Origin: JARRQB01 sp965368585
Lineage (GTDB): Bacteria > Pseudomonadota > Gammaproteobacteria > Chromatiales > Chromatiaceae
Direction: 5' to 3'
Assembly: GCA_965368585.1 (NCBI GenBank)
Contig: CBDUNM010000111.1
Span: forward strand, 1 to 17,581
DNA length: 17,581 nt
The translations under genes and the position numbers were made by a program. Below, one piece after another: positions 1 through 8,083 of this stretch. Under the pieces are notes generated by a model that saw only the letters and a program-made list of their open reading frames with translations, was not told the origin of the DNA and ran no database searches. Within the stretch, counting starts at the first letter, position 1. Each line of letters starts with the position of its first letter.

Positions 1-2
1 GC

Positions 3-494
3 TTCCAGGGCCATCTGTTCTGGTACACGTTCGACGTCGTCATGCCGTACTTTCTGGTTGCCAAGGGCGGCAACTTCCTCGGGGTTGGAAGCTCCGCTTT
101 GGAAGAAGCGCGCAAACACATGATCCGCCGCTATCACAACCACACCGGAATCAGCCTCGCCCAGACCAGCGCGGTGCAACAACGCCTGGCGTCCCGGTGG
201 AGTTCACTCGGGCGCACCCAGCAGCAGGTCCACCATTTCGCGCGAAACTTCGACGCCGGCGAACCGGACGCCCTGATCGCGCTTATTGCCTCCGAGGCCG
301 AGGTCGCTGACTGCGTCGTCATGATGGTCAACGCGGCCATGACCACGACCGGCGGCATCGGGTACCGAAAGGGCTCGACGCTGCGTCGGATGTTGCGAGA
401 CGTCAGGGCCTGCCATCGCATGTTGCCGACCATGGACATGTTGCGGGTGTGGTTTTGGCGGGCGCTGCCAGGCCAGCCATTGTTGGCCGATTGA
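3..494 (+). CDS. Acyl-CoA dehydrogenase, C-terminal part (5' end outside window)
   Basis: The reading frame is open from the window edge, so the upstream part of the gene lies outside; the first ATG inside (position 42) is internal. The visible ~163 residues resemble the alpha-helical C-terminal domain of flavin-dependent acyl-CoA dehydrogenases. The best landmark is a GGIGYRKGSTLRRMLRDVRA stretch near the end, matching the family pattern of a GG.GY loop followed by an arginine-rich helix that contacts FAD across the dimer. These enzymes oxidise acyl-CoA thioesters at C2-C3. The substrate cannot be told from this fragment, and DszC/NtaA-like flavin monooxygenases share the fold. The stop is 6 nt before the sensor kinase start, so the two may be co-transcribed. 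Family call is fairly safe; exact role is not. Confidence 0.7.
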   Translation, partial: FQGHLFWYTFDVVMPYFLVAKGGNFLGVGSSALEEARKHMIRRYHNHTGISLAQTSAVQQRLASRWSSLGRTQQQVHHFARNFDAGEPDALIALIASEAEVADCVVMMVNAAMTTTGGIGYRKGSTLRRMLRDVRACHRMLPTMDMLRVWFWRALPGQPLLAD

Positions 495-500
495 TCCTCG

Positions 501-2981
501 ATGACCATGTCAGCCGCCCCGAATACTGCCGTGCAACCTCGGGGGCACATCGGTTTCATCGGGATCGATCCGACACTCAGGGAACGGCTCGATCGACAGC
601 TTCGTGAGGATTTCATCCTAACGGCCCCCGACCAGGCCGATACGCTGTTCGAACACATCGAGAACGGCGGCCCGCCTTTCGATGCCATGGTTCTGGGCCT
701 GGCAGCGGAGGATGCCGTGCGACTTGCCCAGCGCATTCACACTCACGACAAGCTGATCCCCGTGTTGATCCTCGCATCTCCGTCTTCCAGCGAGGAGCTC
801 AAACGCACCCTGATGTTCAGTCCTTTCCTCGGTAACGAGGTCATCGTATGGTCGATGGACGACGTCGACATCCTGCCCGCCACGCTGCGTGAGGCGGTCG
901 GCCGACGACGTCAGCGACTGAAGCATCGCACCACCCTGTCGACCGCGCAGATTCGGCTGGAAAAACTGCCGCTGCACCAACCGGACGCGACGCACTATCT
1001 GAACCGTCTGCTCGACCACGCTCCCGTCGGCGTGGTTACCGTCGACCTCAGCGGCACGGTCGTGACCTTGAATCGGCAAGCCCAGAATATCCTCTCAACC
1101 AAGGATAACCGGGTTTTGGGGCGTCCGCTGGCACAGTTCTTCCCCACTCGGGAACACGAACGGCTCACGAGTCTGCTGGAGGCCTGTATGGCCGAGGGCT
1201 CGCGCCCGTGCAGCGACATCTTCGAATTGGATACTCGAGACGGCCAGGCCAGTTACGTGGAAGTCTCACTCGCGCCGCTGGCCTACCGCACCGGCCAGCG
1301 CGGGTTCATGTTGATTCTGCAAGATGTCACGCCGCGGGTAGAGGCAGAGCAGAAGCGACAGCGGGCCGAGAGAGACCTGCGCCATCACGCCACCCTACTG
1401 CGCCGGTTTCACGAGATTACCACTTCGGAGTCTCTGAGCCTGGAGGAAAAGCTGGATCGGGTTCTCGCCCTCGGATGTGAAAAATTCCGTCTCTCGACCG
1501 GAATTCTGTCCCGTGTCGACGGGGATCGACTCAGCGTTTTCCGCTCGGTCGGTCAGAACAGCTCCTACACGGTCGGCAGCACGCACCAGCTCGACCTCAC
1601 CTTCTGCGGCAATACCCTCGAAACCGCCGAGCCACTCGCTTTGACACGTTCCGACGCCGACAAGTGGAAGGATCACCCCGCCTACTGGTCCTCGGGCCAC
1701 CGCTCTTACATCGGTACCAGTCTGTGTGTCGACGACGGGGTACAGGGGACCCTGTGTTTCTTCGACGCCACCCCGAGAGCGCGGCCCTTCAATTCCGCGG
1801 ACAGTGAATTGATCAAGCTAATGGCGCGTTGGATGGCAAGCGAGTTGCAGCGCGAACGCGCCGACGCCCTGATGAGAAAACTCTCCGGGGCGCTGGAACG
1901 AACCGCCGACGCCATCATGATCACCGATCGCAACCGCTGCATCGAGTACGTCAATCCGTCCTTTGTCGAGCTCACCGGTTACGCCCGGGAAGAGGTGATC
2001 GGTCAAAAATCGTATTTCCTCCGTTCCGGGCTGCACGACCGGAAATTCTACGATGAACTCTGGGAGGTCATCGGAAAAGGCAATGTCTACCGCGGAATCC
2101 TGGTCAATCGCAAGAAAGACGGCAGCCTGTATTACGAGCAGAAGACCATCAGCCCGCTGAAAGACGAGAGCGGCGCCATCACGCACTTCATCTCCGCTGG
2201 CCACGACATCACCGAACTGATCGAGGCTGAGGAAAGAAACCGCGCCCACCATGCCGAACTCGCGCACGTCGCCAGACTCAGCACCCTGGGCGAGATGACC
2301 TCCGGGCTGGCACATGAACTTAACCAGCCCTTGTGTGCGATCACGACCTACGCCCAGACCTGCCTGCACATTCTTCAGGGCGACAACTGCAGCCCCGAAC
2401 GCGTCCGCTACGGGCTGGAGCAGGTGGTCAAACAGGCCGAGCTGGCCGGCGCCATCTTCCGGCGCTTGCGCGATTTTTCCCGTAAAGGCGAGATCCGCAG
2501 CGAACCCATCTGCATGGCCAGGATCGTCAAAGAAGTCGTGGACTTTGTCACGGCCGAAGCGCAGCAGAAACTGGTCAAGCTCCATCGCCAGATGCCCGAC
2601 GATGTCGCCAGCACGATGGCCGACGCGATCCAGATCGAACAAGTTCTGCTAAATTTGGTTCGTAATGCGATGGATGCGGTTGTCGAGCTCGACAAGACCC
2701 GACGACACATCTTCCTGAGCGTGCTGGAGGAAAGCGAAGAGTGGCTTACCGTGGAGATTCGTGACCAGGGCCTCGGTTGCCCTCCGGAAATGGCGGATCG
2801 TCTTTTCGAACCTTTTGTCACGTCGAAAAAGGACGGTCTGGGGATCGGCCTGAGCATCAGCCTGGGTATCATCGAGGCCCACGGCGGCAGACTCTGGCTG
2901 GCCGAGAATTCGGACAAGGGCGCCGTATTTCGTTTCACACTACCGACCGGAACCAGCTCTGGTGAAACCGAAAAAGCTTAA
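501..2981 (+). CDS. Hybrid-type PAS/GAF sensor histidine kinase with degenerate N-terminal receiver
   Basis: An 826-residue kinase without obvious membrane segments, so probably cytoplasmic. Residues ~15-135 look like a response-regulator receiver but lack the phosphoacceptor aspartate (VLGLAAED where VLDL..P is expected). Then come a PAS domain (~165-280), a GAF domain (~310-450), a second PAS domain with PAC-like tail (~460-575), and the HisKA helix with the phospho-accepting His605 in SGLAHELNQP. The HATPase domain has an N-box (NLVRNAMDAV, ~718-727), DQGLG (755-759), an F-box (LFEPF) and GLGIGLS (779-785), all intact. The gene overlaps the response regulator by 20 nt, so the two form a pair. 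The layout recalls FixL and the TodS/StyS aromatic sensors. The ligand is unknown; the neighbouring monooxygenase suggests hydrocarbon or redox sensing (inference). ATG 501 and ATG 507 are both possible starts. Confidence 0.9.
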   Translation: MTMSAAPNTAVQPRGHIGFIGIDPTLRERLDRQLREDFILTAPDQADTLFEHIENGGPPFDAMVLGLAAEDAVRLAQRIHTHDKLIPVLILASPSSSEELKRTLMFSPFLGNEVIVWSMDDVDILPATLREAVGRRRQRLKHRTTLSTAQIRLEKLPLHQPDATHYLNRLLDHAPVGVVTVDLSGTVVTLNRQAQNILSTKDNRVLGRPLAQFFPTREHERLTSLLEACMAEGSRPCSDIFELDTRDGQASYVEVSLAPLAYRTGQRGFMLILQDVTPRVEAEQKRQRAERDLRHHATLLRRFHEITTSESLSLEEKLDRVLALGCEKFRLSTGILSRVDGDRLSVFRSVGQNSSYTVGSTHQLDLTFCGNTLETAEPLALTRSDADKWKDHPAYWSSGHRSYIGTSLCVDDGVQGTLCFFDATPRARPFNSADSELIKLMARWMASELQRERADALMRKLSGALERTADAIMITDRNRCIEYVNPSFVELTGYAREEVIGQKSYFLRSGLHDRKFYDELWEVIGKGNVYRGILVNRKKDGSLYYEQKTISPLKDESGAITHFISAGHDITELIEAEERNRAHHAELAHVARLSTLGEMTSGLAHELNQPLCAITTYAQTCLHILQGDNCSPERVRYGLEQVVKQAELAGAIFRRLRDFSRKGEIRSEPICMARIVKEVVDFVTAEAQQKLVKLHRQMPDDVASTMADAIQIEQVLLNLVRNAMDAVVELDKTRRHIFLSVLEESEEWLTVEIRDQGLGCPPEMADRLFEPFVTSKKDGLGIGLSISLGIIEAHGGRLWLAENSDKGAVFRFTLPTGTSSGETEKA

Positions 2982-3603
2982 CGACTGGTCCGTCGTGCAC
3001 GTGGTCGACGACAACCCTGCCGTGCGGGACGCGATCTGCTGGCTGGTTGAACAGGTGGGCCTTCAGGGCAGACCCTACGAATCGGCTCAGGAGTTTCTGT
3101 CGAAATGCAACGAGCGTTCTCGCGGCTGCCTGGTCTTGGACATCCGGATGCCCGGAATGAGCGGACTGGAACTGCAGGATCAACTGAATACAAGATGCAG
3201 AAACATGCCGATCATCATCGTCACGGGCCACGGTGATGTCCCCATCACGGTCAGGGCAATGAAAGCGGGCGCATATGAATTCCTGCAGAAGCCTTTTAAC
3301 GACCAGGACCTCCTCGATGCCATTCAGGGCGCCCTGACCGAATACGCCGACATCTGGAAGAAAGAAGACGACCGAGAGCTGCTCAACAAAAACCTGTCGA
3401 AATTGACGCCGCGCGAAAGCGAAGTGCTGGGTCATCTCGGCCGCGGTAAACCCAATAAGGTGATCGCCTACGATATGGGCCTCTCCGTGCGCACTGTCGA
3501 AGGTTACCGCGCAAGCATCATGGGTAAGTTGAACGTCCGAACCTTGGGCGAACTGATGCAGATCGTACTCGACGCCGACCTGGTTGGCCGGGGCGATGCC
3601 TAA
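2962..3603 (+). CDS. FixJ/StyR-type response regulator (receiver + LuxR HTH)
   Basis: A 213-residue two-domain regulator. The receiver has the acidic pair D16-D17, phosphoacceptor D60 in LVLDIRMPG, T88 and K110 (FLQKPF), all the residues needed for phosphorylation. The C-terminal half (~145-210) is a LuxR/GerE helix-turn-helix with LTPRESEVL and SVRTVEGYRASIMGKL. It starts at a GTG inside the end of the kinase gene, a 20-nt overlap typical of translational coupling, so it is almost certainly the partner of that kinase. FixJ-family regulators bind DNA as phosphorylated dimers. The obvious nearby target is the promoter of the monooxygenase 281 bp downstream, but no binding site could be assigned. 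Confidence 0.93.
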   Translation: MKPKKLNDWSVVHVVDDNPAVRDAICWLVEQVGLQGRPYESAQEFLSKCNERSRGCLVLDIRMPGMSGLELQDQLNTRCRNMPIIIVTGHGDVPITVRAMKAGAYEFLQKPFNDQDLLDAIQGALTEYADIWKKEDDRELLNKNLSKLTPRESEVLGHLGRGKPNKVIAYDMGLSVRTVEGYRASIMGKLNVRTLGELMQIVLDADLVGRGDA

Positions 3604-3884
3604 CGAGCCGGGTCGAGCTCGCCGTCACCGAAACCAGACGGTCCAAGAGATTTGGAGACGCGTCCACCGGGCTTGGTCGACGCCCCCGACGCGGCGCTCG
3701 GGTAGCCGTTCCCGAGTCTCGCGAAGCCCCGGCTAGTAGGCCGCGATAATCGAGATAAGAGACGCCGCGCCGAGCTCGAACCCTACTGTATATCACGCCG
3801 AACGTTCACGTAGTTTTACGGCTACTTTCCCACCGAGCTCCTCCTGTTAAATACAGACATGGCAGCGATCCGACCACCTCGAGA
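3604..3884 (+). other. Intergenic region upstream of the monooxygenase gene
   Basis: This 281-bp stretch holds no convincing gene. It contains an imperfect stem CTCGGG/CCCGAG (3697-3702 and 3711-3716) that could slow transcription after the response regulator, and three GAGCTC-centred sites (around 3615, 3772 and 3836), two of them in the 8-bp palindrome CGAGCTCG. The last ~100 bp are more AT-rich (TGTATATCAC near 3786, TTAAATACAG near 3847), as expected for a promoter, but no sigma70 or sigma54 element matches well enough to name. A 16-codon ATG frame at 3859-3909 overlaps the start of the monooxygenase gene in another frame; it may be chance. Confidence 0.35.
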
Positions 3885-5234
3885 GTGGAAGGCGCCGCCA
3901 GCACGCTAAATTTTCCATCGGAGGAGCAGCAACTGCGCAATTTGATTTTCGGACATCTCGTCTATCTCTGGACGCCGCTGGGCGTACTCGCCTGTCTGGC
4001 GGGCATCTTGCTCGGCGGCGACTGGGTTTGGGTGGGCATGGCGATATTCGGCTTGAATATCGTCCTGGACACCCTTTCCGCAGGATTCCATACCAAAGGC
4101 GCCTACACCAACGAGGACGGCCAGCCTGCCGGCAAAGGACCCGTCCTCAACGCCATGATGTACATGCAGCTGGTGAGCTTCGTCGGATTGCAGCTGGCTC
4201 TGGCCTGGCGCGTCTTTCAGTACGCCAGCGGCGCCCCGATCGAGACCATGGCCTTCACCATGCCCGCCTGGACCGGCATGGACGCGGCCATCGCCTACAC
4301 CAGCGGTATCACCGGGCTGCAACTGATCGTCGCAACCATCGGTGCCGGCATGCACGCGGGCCTGGGCATCATGTTCGGTCACGAACTGGCGCACACCAAA
4401 GGGTTTGGCTTCATGATCTCCCGGATGATGATGGCCCTGTCGGGTGCCGCTCACTTCTGCTTCGCCCACGTCTACAACCATCACCTGGAGCTCGGTCGCG
4501 CCTGGATGGGCCCCGAAGGCAACAAGATGGGTGACGACACCGACCCGGCCACCTCGCCGCGCGGACGCAGCCTGTACAAGCACTTCGTCATCTCGCACAT
4601 CGGCCAGTCCTATTTCGGCGTCATGACCGAGAAAAAACGCCTTACCCGCCAGGGTAAAAGCTTCTTCTCCTTCTCCAACCGCTGGATCCGCGGCTACCTG
4701 ATGAGCATCCCAACCGTTGCCCTGTTCCTCGGCGCCGGCTATTTCGGTGGCGGCGCGCAAGGTCTGCTGATCGGCCTGGCCGTCATGTTGACCGTGTGGG
4801 TCATCTCGAACTTCGAGCTCGAGGCGCTCAACTACATGGAACACTATGGTCTGATTCGCGTCAAGGACGAGCCCATCGAGTACCGTCACTCCTGGGATAA
4901 CGACAATGCCTTCACCAGCTGGGCATTCATCGAGATCGGCCGTCAGGCGGACCACCACGACCGCGGTGAAACCCATTTCTGGGAGCTCACCGGTGTCGGC
5001 AACGCCCCCGACGGCGCTCCGAACCCGGGTTGGGGCTACTACACCGAGTTCGTACTGGCCCTGATACCGCCGCTGTGGCACCACATCTACAAGCGCAAGC
5101 TGGCGATCTGGGACCGCGACTTCGCGAGCCCAGAAGAGCGGGAAATTGCACGGGAAATCAACAAGAAGGTTGGCTACGAGCTTGATCCGGAAGTGATCCG
5201 GGACAAGAAAATGGACGTTTCCTACGCCATGTAA
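3885..5234 (+). CDS. AlkB/XylM-family membrane di-iron hydrocarbon monooxygenase
   Basis: A 449-residue integral membrane protein with several hydrophobic helices (about 22-45, 48-64, 95-112, 140-165, 272-308, 386-400). Histidine boxes of the alkane hydroxylase/xylene monooxygenase family are visible: HELAH (166-170), HVYNHH (195-200), NYMEHYG (H320) and QADHH (354-358). The tail, with LIPPLW and ASPEEREIAREINKK, matches XylM better than classical AlkB. Such enzymes hydroxylate terminal methyl groups of alkanes or alkylbenzenes and need an electron-transfer partner, which is not in this window. The third box has Gln354 where HxxHH is usual. The GTG start at 3885 lacks a clear ribosome-binding site, and a start a few codons downstream is possible. 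Family is secure; substrate is unknown. Confidence 0.88.
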   Translation: MEGAASTLNFPSEEQQLRNLIFGHLVYLWTPLGVLACLAGILLGGDWVWVGMAIFGLNIVLDTLSAGFHTKGAYTNEDGQPAGKGPVLNAMMYMQLVSFVGLQLALAWRVFQYASGAPIETMAFTMPAWTGMDAAIAYTSGITGLQLIVATIGAGMHAGLGIMFGHELAHTKGFGFMISRMMMALSGAAHFCFAHVYNHHLELGRAWMGPEGNKMGDDTDPATSPRGRSLYKHFVISHIGQSYFGVMTEKKRLTRQGKSFFSFSNRWIRGYLMSIPTVALFLGAGYFGGGAQGLLIGLAVMLTVWVISNFELEALNYMEHYGLIRVKDEPIEYRHSWDNDNAFTSWAFIEIGRQADHHDRGETHFWELTGVGNAPDGAPNPGWGYYTEFVLALIPPLWHHIYKRKLAIWDRDFASPEEREIAREINKKVGYELDPEVIRDKKMDVSYAM

Positions 5235-5264
5235 GCAAGGCCTTCCAGCCTGAAGCGAACTCAC

Positions 5265-5289
5265 TGCGGCCGGGTCAGACCCGGCCGCA
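5265..5289 (+). terminator. Strong GC hairpin after the monooxygenase gene
   Basis: A perfect 11-bp stem (TGCGGCCGGGT / ACCCGGCCGCA) closes a 3-nt loop (CAG), 30 nt after the stop codon. No T-run follows, so it is not a classical intrinsic terminator. It could act with Rho or stabilise the 3' end of the monooxygenase mRNA. Confidence 0.55.
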
Positions 5290-5327
5290 ATCCGGAGCAA
5301 TCGCAAAATCAACGTGGATAAGTGACA

Positions 5328-5535
5328 ATGAGCGCGACCGAACAAGCGGTTTTGCAAAGCGATTCCCTCTAAGCCCGTCTGGGCGGCCGTCCCGGTAGCG
5401 AGACGATCGTCGCCGACATCTGGCAGCACCACACCAGCAACCCCCTGATCAACAATCGCTATGCCGCGAGTGATCCCGAGGAGGTCAAGCGTCTTGTCAC
5501 GAAAATGTGTTGCGCCGGTTTCGGCGGACCCGAGT
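5328..5535 (+). pseudogene. Broken group-1 truncated haemoglobin gene
   Basis: Reading from ATG 5328 gives MSATEQAVLQSDSL, then a TAA stop (5370-5372), then in the same frame ARLGGRPGSETIVADIW and on to about AGFGGPE. Truncated globins begin with SLYxRLGGxxxIxxIVxxFY..., so the stop sits exactly where the conserved tyrosine codon (TAC/TAT) would be: a one-base nonsense change. Globin-like sequence ends after ~65 residues at GGPE, where the family continues through the E and F helices carrying the haem-ligand histidine; that part is missing or scrambled. Group-1 truncated haemoglobins bind O2 or NO. Its place after an O2-dependent monooxygenase is suggestive. Recognition is from motif memory, not a search. 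Confidence 0.6.
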
Positions 5536-5639
5536 CGCGGATGCCCGGAAAATCGTGTCGCACCCCGGCAGACGGTGCACCCTCCGAGTACGGGTTCGAG
5601 CGCGCAACAAGCGGCAATTCGGGCAACACCCCTGTTGTT

Positions 5640-5700
5640 TTTCAGTCATGTATTTTAAAAACAGAACACTTCTGCAAACTATAATCAGTATTAATTAAAA
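5640..5700 (+). promoter_or_regulatory. AT-rich promoter-like region upstream of the AcoR-type activator
   Basis: A sharply AT-rich island in otherwise GC-rich DNA, with a perfect TATAAT at 5680-5685 and TATTAATTAAAAT just after. No good -35 box lies 16-18 bp upstream, so a sigma70 promoter needing an activator, or an AT-rich protein-binding site, are both possible. Confidence 0.4.
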
Positions 5701-5763
5701 TTGTTTGGATCGACTTTCTGCTCCATCCGAGCCGACCGATCGAAACCAACTACAGGACTCGTG

Positions 5764-7707
5764 ATGGAAATAGTTACCGGTAACTCCCATGCCGGCTTCG
5801 TGGCGGATACGGTCCGTGGCGGGCGCCCGGCCTCTACCGCCCTGGACACTCAGGTCGTCGACTCGTGGAAGCGGTGCGTAAGCGACTTTGCACTCGACCC
5901 GGATCGACGTCCCGAGCCGATCGTGCTCGAACGCACCGAGTTGCAGGACCGCCAAGAAAAATCCTGCCATATGGTCGAGATCGCGCGGTCGGAGATGACC
6001 AACCTCTATCAGCAGGTCGCCGGGTCCGGCCACGCCATCCTGCTGACCGACGACGAGGGCGTGGTGCTCAACTATGTTGGTGACCCGATGTTCACCGGCA
6101 CCGCTGCACGCGTCGCATTGCAGACCGGCGCGATCTGGAACGAACAAACCCAGGGCACCAACGGCATGGGCACCTGCCTGGTGGAGAAGCGCCCGCTGGT
6201 CATCCATCAGGACGAACATTTCTTCACCAACAACACCATATTGACCTGTTCCGCCGCACCCATCTTCGACCCGACGGGCGAACTGGTCGCGGTTCTGGAC
6301 GCGTCCAGTGACTCGCGCCAGGCGCAGCTACACACCATGGTGCTGGTGAATATGTCGGCGCAACTGATCGAGAACCGCCTGTTCCTGTGCTGCATGCGCG
6401 ACTACTATGTCCTGCGCTTCCACAGCCGGCCTGAATTCATCAGCACCCTGGGCGAGGGTGTGATTGCTTTCGACGGCGACGGCCGGGTCCAGGCCGCCAA
6501 TCGCAGCGCCCTGTTCCAGCTCGACATGGCCGACGTCAAGCAGGTGCTCGGCCAGTCCGTCGAGGAGCTGTTCAGCGTGCGCATGGATGACGCCCTCGAT
6601 CAGGCGCACAATCGGGGCGGCACCCAGCAGACCCTGCACGACACGGCCCGGGGGCGGCGTTTCTTTGCCAGTTTCCAGGCGCCCAACTCGAAAAACGGCG
6701 CCGATCGCTCGGCGTCCACGCGCGGTGCCCGCGTGTTCTCAACGCCGGCACGACAGAGTCCCGTTCTCGAGGGACTGGAGTTTGGCGACATACGGATGCG
6801 GCGCAACGTCGAGCGCGCCAAGAAGCTGCTCGAACGTGACATTCCCTTCGTGCTGCTGGGCGAGACCGGCACCGGCAAGGACGTGTTCGCCAACGCCGTG
6901 CACCGCTCTAGCAGTCGTGCCGACAAGCCCTTCGTCGCGGTCAACTGCGCCTCGCTTCCCGAGACCCTGATCGAGAGCGAACTGTTTGGCTACAAGGCGG
7001 GGGCCTTCACCGGCGCCAGCAAGGACGGCTCGCGCGGCAAGATCGCCCAGGCCCATGGCGGCACCCTGTTCCTGGACGAAATCGGCGACATGCCGCTGCA
7101 GCTGCAGGCCCGTTTGTTGCGGGTGCTCGAGGAGCGCGAGGTTATTCCGCTCGGCAGCGAGGTACCGATCAAGGTCGATATCCGCTTGATCAGCGCCACG
7201 CACAAGGATCTGCAGCAGCGGGTAGAGGTAGGCAGTTTCCGAGAGGACCTCTATTACCGGCTGAACGGCATATCGCTGCAGATGCCGCCGCTGCGCGACC
7301 GCGAGGACCGCAGCGCCTTGATCCAGCACCTGCTCCAGCAGGAGGCCGGCGGCAGCGACCGGATCGAGATCGACGAGGCCGCGCTCGAGCTGATGGACCG
7401 CTACGAGTGGCCCGGCAACCTCCGCCAGCTGCGCTATATACTACGGACCCTGATCGGCCTGTGCGACGACGAAATCATCCGCGTCGACGATTTGCCCGAG
7501 GAGCTGTTTGCCGGCGGCGGCGACGTCGGCGAGGCCTCGCCGCCCAGCCGGCCAAACAATCCGCTCGACATTGCCGAGCGCGACGCCGTCCTGCGCGAAC
7601 TCGAGGCGGCGCACTGGAACGTCACCCGGGTTGCGTCTAAATTGGACATCAGCCGCAACACCCTGTACCGCAAGATGAAGCGCTACGATATCCGGTCGCC
7701 GCGGTAG
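5764..7707 (+). CDS. AcoR-type sigma54-dependent transcriptional activator
   Basis: A 647-residue bacterial enhancer-binding protein. The N-terminal sensor region contains a GAF domain with the AcoR signature: WNEQTQGTNGMGTCLVE, then EHFF and TCSAAPIFDPTGE (~124-173). A PAS-like segment follows (~225-275). The AAA+ domain has Walker A GETGTGKD (366-373), the sigma54-contacting loop GAFTGA (413-418), Walker B GGTLFLDEIGD (432-442) and WPGNLRQL (549-556). A Fis-type helix-turn-helix closes the protein (~615-640, RVASKLDISRNTLYRKMKRY). ATG 5764 is preferred because AGGA lies 6 nt upstream; the longer TTG start at 5701 has no such site. AcoR, BmoR and MimR relatives respond to acetoin or alcohols and activate oxidation genes, which would fit here. 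No convincing -24/-12 site was found in the window. Confidence 0.92.
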   Translation: MEIVTGNSHAGFVADTVRGGRPASTALDTQVVDSWKRCVSDFALDPDRRPEPIVLERTELQDRQEKSCHMVEIARSEMTNLYQQVAGSGHAILLTDDEGVVLNYVGDPMFTGTAARVALQTGAIWNEQTQGTNGMGTCLVEKRPLVIHQDEHFFTNNTILTCSAAPIFDPTGELVAVLDASSDSRQAQLHTMVLVNMSAQLIENRLFLCCMRDYYVLRFHSRPEFISTLGEGVIAFDGDGRVQAANRSALFQLDMADVKQVLGQSVEELFSVRMDDALDQAHNRGGTQQTLHDTARGRRFFASFQAPNSKNGADRSASTRGARVFSTPARQSPVLEGLEFGDIRMRRNVERAKKLLERDIPFVLLGETGTGKDVFANAVHRSSSRADKPFVAVNCASLPETLIESELFGYKAGAFTGASKDGSRGKIAQAHGGTLFLDEIGDMPLQLQARLLRVLEEREVIPLGSEVPIKVDIRLISATHKDLQQRVEVGSFREDLYYRLNGISLQMPPLRDREDRSALIQHLLQQEAGGSDRIEIDEAALELMDRYEWPGNLRQLRYILRTLIGLCDDEIIRVDDLPEELFAGGGDVGEASPPSRPNNPLDIAERDAVLRELEAAHWNVTRVASKLDISRNTLYRKMKRYDIRSPR

Positions 7708-8083
7708 GCATCCTGATTTACGCCGCGCCGGCGGCGACCAAGAAGAACGCCCGGCGCTGCCCGCAGGGGGGGCGCCCCGCGATCGGTCGTCGAACTGACC
7801 TGCACGTTGCACCAGCATCCGGGATGATCGTGCCGGCCAGGCACGGTTGGACAAGCGAGGGCCCGGATGGATCGGGGACGGGGGACAAACTGTACTTTCG
7901 AGAATGCGCCCCGAACAGCACTTGCGCCGCATTCCTGGCGATTCATTCGCGCCCGTCCCCGATCGGCTGGTGCAACAGGCAGGCTAAGCCCAGCGGCGCG
8001 GGAGCGCGCCTCCCACAGGGCGCTGACCACCCCCTCGCTTGAGCCAATTTCGAGGTTGGCCCGCCAATTGCTGAACTCCTCGC
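7708..8083 (+). other. Intergenic region between the activator and fhcB
   Basis: 376 bp with no supportable gene. It contains several inverted repeats: CGCCGC/GCGGCG with a 4-nt loop (7721-7736), just after the activator stop and possibly a weak terminator; CGTGCC/GGCACG with a 5-nt loop (7829-7845); a 13-bp perfect inverted repeat with a 69-bp spacer (7870-7964, listed separately); and GGGAG/CTCCC around 8000-8014. A promoter for the fhc operon should lie here, but no clear -35/-10 or -24/-12 pair was seen. Confidence 0.4.
7870..7964. repeat. Long-spaced perfect inverted repeat, possible MITE/REP-like element
   Basis: GATCGGGGACGGG at 7870-7882 recurs as its exact reverse complement, CCCGTCCCCGATC, at 7952-7964, enclosing 69 bp. 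The 13-bp match is well above chance for such a short gap. The GGGGACGGGGGACAAACTGT motif resembles, from memory, sequences flanking REP-associated (RAYT) transposase genes. No transposase is present. A small non-autonomous element is the leading guess. Confidence 0.4.

Noticed and set aside
3906..5432. 508-codon minus-strand open frame
   Set aside because: Antisense to the monooxygenase gene; low-complexity composition and no family match. It is a shadow produced by GC-rich codon use.
5701..5763. Longer TTG start for the AcoR-type activator
   Set aside because: No ribosome-binding site before the TTG, and the extra 21 residues are not family-like; AGGA stands 6 nt before ATG 5764.
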